From Nocardioides marmorisolisilvae (GTDB taxonomy: Bacteria > Actinomycetota > Actinomycetes > Propionibacteriales > Nocardioidaceae), in NCBI RefSeq assembly GCF_003725775.1, contig NZ_RJSG01000002.1:248001-312000 (forward strand): a stretch of DNA of 64,000 nucleotides, read 5' to 3'. Both the position numbers and the translations under genes were made by a program. The notes beneath the pieces were generated by a model. It was not told where the DNA came from, made no database searches, and saw only the letters and a program-made list of their open reading frames with translations. Shown piece after piece: positions 62,039 through 64,000 of the stretch. The first letter of the stretch is position 1. Each line of letters opens with the position of its first letter.

Positions 62039-64000
62039 CGGGCATCCCCGGCGACCAGGGGGCTACGGGCGTTGGGCAGCGCTACCGAGAACACCAACCC
62101 GCTCGGGGAGTTCGGAACGACCGAGAGGGTGCCACCATGGCCCTCGACCAGTGCCTTCGCCACGGCTAGCCCGAGGCCGGTGCCTGGGATCCGCGACTCC
62201 CGTGCCCCGGCCGAGCGGAACAAGCGGTCGAAGAGGTGGGGTAGCTCGTCCGGCTCGACCCCGATGCCGTTGTCGGCGACGGTGATGACGACCTCGTCGG
62301 CCCTGCTCGTCGCCTCGATCCGCACCGCGCCGCCGCGCGGGGTGTACTTGAGTGCGTTCGAGACCAGATTGTCGAAGACCTGCTGGAGCCGCGCCGCGTC
62401 GCCGAGCATCACAGCAGTGGTGGGTTCGACGCTCAGCGCGATCCCGCTCGACTCGGCCGCCGCCTGGTGCTCGGCGATCAGGTTGGTCAGCAGGCCGTCG
62501 GCCGACACCGGCGCGATGACCAAATCCATCGCGCCGGCGTCGATCCGGGCCAGGTCGAAGACCCGCTCGACCAGTTCGCTCAGCTGGTGCGCGCGGCGGG
62601 TGATGACCTCGACGCCGTCTCGTCGTGTCTGCTCGTCCGTGCGTGGATCTGCCAGCATCTCCAGGTAGCCGAGGATGACCGCGACCGGCGTGCGGAGCTC
62701 GTGCCCGGCGATCGCGATGAACTCGTCCCGCACGCGGTTGAGCTCGGAGAGCTTCTCGACTTGCAGCTGCTCGTGAGCGAGCAGCATCTCCCGCTGCTCG
62801 GCAATGGTGTGCTGCTCGGTGGTGTCACTCAAGAAACCGTCGTAGAAGGTGAGCGATCCTTCGAACCGTGGGAGGCCGGAGACCCGGACCCACTTGGCGC
62901 GTCCGGCGACCGAGAGTCGCAGCTCGATCTCGGCGGCGTTGCCGAGCCGCACACTTTGCTCGAAACGCGTCGCGGCCTCGCGTTGGTCCTCGTCGACCAG
63001 CCGGCGCAGCGCCTCCGGCGCCGTCTCGCCCCTCAACAGGTGCGCACCCAAGACCCGCTCGATGTTGGGGCTGACGTAGGCCGGGTGCAGGTCCTGCGGT
63101 GTGACGATCTGGACGGTCCAGATGACCGCGTCGGTCGCGGAGATGGCCCGGTCGAATCGTCCTCGTTCGGCCGCGAGCTCGTCCCCCAACATTTCCGCGC
63201 GCGACCACGCCTCGTCCCGGCCCTCGCGCAGAGTCAGGTTGAGCTCGCGCAGCGACTGCTCCGCGGCACTTCGCTGCTCATCGGCGATCTCGAGGTGAAG
63301 AGCGGCCCGCACCGTGGCGCCGACGGCGATCACGATCCCGAGCATCACCATCAGGGCGATCCCGAAGTGCTCCCCGAAGGCTCCGGCGTCGCCGAGGTGC
63401 TTGCGCGCCAGCCCCAGGGCGATCAGACCCACGGTGATGACCGGTGCGGTCTGGCGAACCATCGCCGCACCGGGACCGCGCCCCCGGATCGCCCACGGCA
63501 GAGCTCCGCCAGGAACCCTGCTGGCGATCGTCAGGGACACCAACAAGATGCCTGCGGCGGTGTGCACCGCGATGCTCGACAGGCTGGCGACACGGTAGAG
63601 CTGCTCGACCCCGAACACGTAGCCCAGAAGAGCGGTGAGGCTGATCGCCAGTGGGACGACGAGGAGTACCTGTGCATCCCGGGTCCGCCGGATCAGCAGA
63701 AGGCCCAGAGCCAGCGCCAGGGCAAGCAGAGCGAGACCGGTCGCGGGCGCCATCCGGCCCGGTGCGGCCGTGGGGCTGCTGCTGTGGTCCGCGACCACGA
63801 GCTGGTCGACCCCCAAACTGGTGCTGGCGACGATCTCCACCAGGCTCAGGCCGGCGATCGTCACGACCAGGGCGACGCCGGCCCAAGCCAAGGCACGCCG
63901 TCGTACCAGCAGGGCGCACGCCAGGACCGCCAGGCACACGGCGGTGTTGAACTTCATCGTGTTGTAGTTCGGCACGACCGAGGTCAGGGTGCGGATTCCC
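62035..64000 (-). CDS. Sensor histidine kinase, 5' end outside window
   Basis: Partial. The frame is open past the GTG at 63975 to the right edge, and the codons there read GIRTLTSVVPNYNTMKFNTA, a motif typical inside membrane sensor regions of such kinases. The true start therefore lies beyond 64000. Multiple membrane helices are followed by a coiled linker, a PAS-like domain (AISATDAVIWTVQI...VSPNIERVLGAHL), HisKA with HELRTP (His codon 62701-62703), then HATPase N and G boxes (NLVSNALKYTP, DNGIGV, GTGLGLAV). Cognate regulator overlaps downstream. Confidence 0.93.
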   Translation of the reverse strand, partial: GIRTLTSVVPNYNTMKFNTAVCLAVLACALLVRRRALAWAGVALVVTIAGLSLVEIVASTSLGVDQLVVADHSSSPTAAPGRMAPATGLALLALALALGLLLIRRTRDAQVLLVVPLAISLTALLGYVFGVEQLYRVASLSSIAVHTAAGILLVSLTIASRVPGGALPWAIRGRGPGAAMVRQTAPVITVGLIALGLARKHLGDAGAFGEHFGIALMVMLGIVIAVGATVRAALHLEIADEQRSAAEQSLRELNLTLREGRDEAWSRAEMLGDELAAERGRFDRAISATDAVIWTVQIVTPQDLHPAYVSPNIERVLGAHLLRGETAPEALRRLVDEDQREAATRFEQSVRLGNAAEIELRLSVAGRAKWVRVSGLPRFEGSLTFYDGFLSDTTEQHTIAEQREMLLAHEQLQVEKLSELNRVRDEFIAIAGHELRTPVAVILGYLEMLADPRTDEQTRRDGVEVITRRAHQLSELVERVFDLARIDAGAMDLVIAPVSADGLLTNLIAEHQAAAESSGIALSVEPTTAVMLGDAARLQQVFDNLVSNALKYTPRGGAVRIEATSRADEVVITVADNGIGVEPDELPHLFDRLFRSAGARESRIPGTGLGLAVAKALVEGHGGTLSVVPNSPSGLVFSVALPNARSPLVAGDAR

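Noticed and set aside
1-64000. tRNA, rRNA, CRISPR arrays, IS elements and att sites
   Set aside because: Scanned by eye on both strands; none could be supported. No flanking direct repeats were found around the AT-rich modules.

Overview
The window comes from a high-GC Gram-positive actinomycete. A Nocardioides-like member of the Propionibacteriales is my best guess. The reasons are the strongly GC-biased third positions, a lexA / LysM / nrdR / nrdJ neighbourhood, class II (B12-dependent) ribonucleotide reductase, many leaderless starts (TANNNT followed 6-7 nt later by ATG or GTG), and dispersed GGTTGAGCCTGTCGAAACC-type repeats. The genus is inferred; no rRNA gene is present to settle it. I found no tRNA, rRNA, CRISPR array or insertion sequence.

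Layout. 1-3.5 kb: 5' part of a secreted Ig-like surface protein, a DUF2207 membrane protein and a LemA protein. 3.5-4.8 kb: a small secreted metzincin overlapping a membrane-anchored partner. 4.9-8.9 kb: a polyamine-type ABC importer operon (potA-potD-potB-potC order). 9-15.8 kb: a DinG-family helicase and two large paralogous secreted metalloproteases with fibronectin III domains. 15.9-19.5 kb: pseudouridine catabolism (psuK-psuG), a small protein and an MFS transporter. 19.6-21.9 kb: lexA with its own box, and a LysM protein behind three LexA-like boxes (probable SOS division inhibitor). 22-27.4 kb: ordinary genes. 27.7-31.0 kb: an AT-richer four-gene module (class II aldolase-like, APH-like kinase, ROK kinase, membrane-anchored phosphoribosyltransferase) lying between the LysM gene and nrdR. 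31.6-35.4 kb: nrdR and nrdJ with candidate NrdR boxes.

Defence-like stretch. 35.6-45.3 kb is one overlapping six-gene operon: a NYN nuclease, an HTH/N6-methylase-like/TRD fusion whose motif IV is EPPF instead of NPPF, two HsdM paralogues, HsdS and HsdR. It is followed by a convergent single-chain GmrSD-like (DUF262/DUF1524) protein. After an orphan HMG-CoA reductase comes the most striking gene, at 48.8-51.8 kb. It encodes a 996-residue protein that reads as HEPN RNase, STAND/NB-ARC NTPase, TPR-like repeats and two C-terminal cold-shock-type OB folds. I interpret it as a self-contained RNA-sensing, RNA-cleaving immune protein. A PD-(D/E)XK protein at 54.3-55.3 kb sits between an intact MFS gene and the decayed tail of a second MFS gene.

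Right end. 52-54.3 kb: divergent TetR and DHA2-type MFS exporter with two clear operators. 55.6-64 kb: SHOCT protein, secreted 5'-nucleotidase, Ser/Thr kinase plus lipoprotein, SRPBCC protein, two response regulators and a sensor histidine kinase that runs off the right edge. The first gene likewise runs off the left edge. Functional statements rest on motifs read by eye; no database search was possible.
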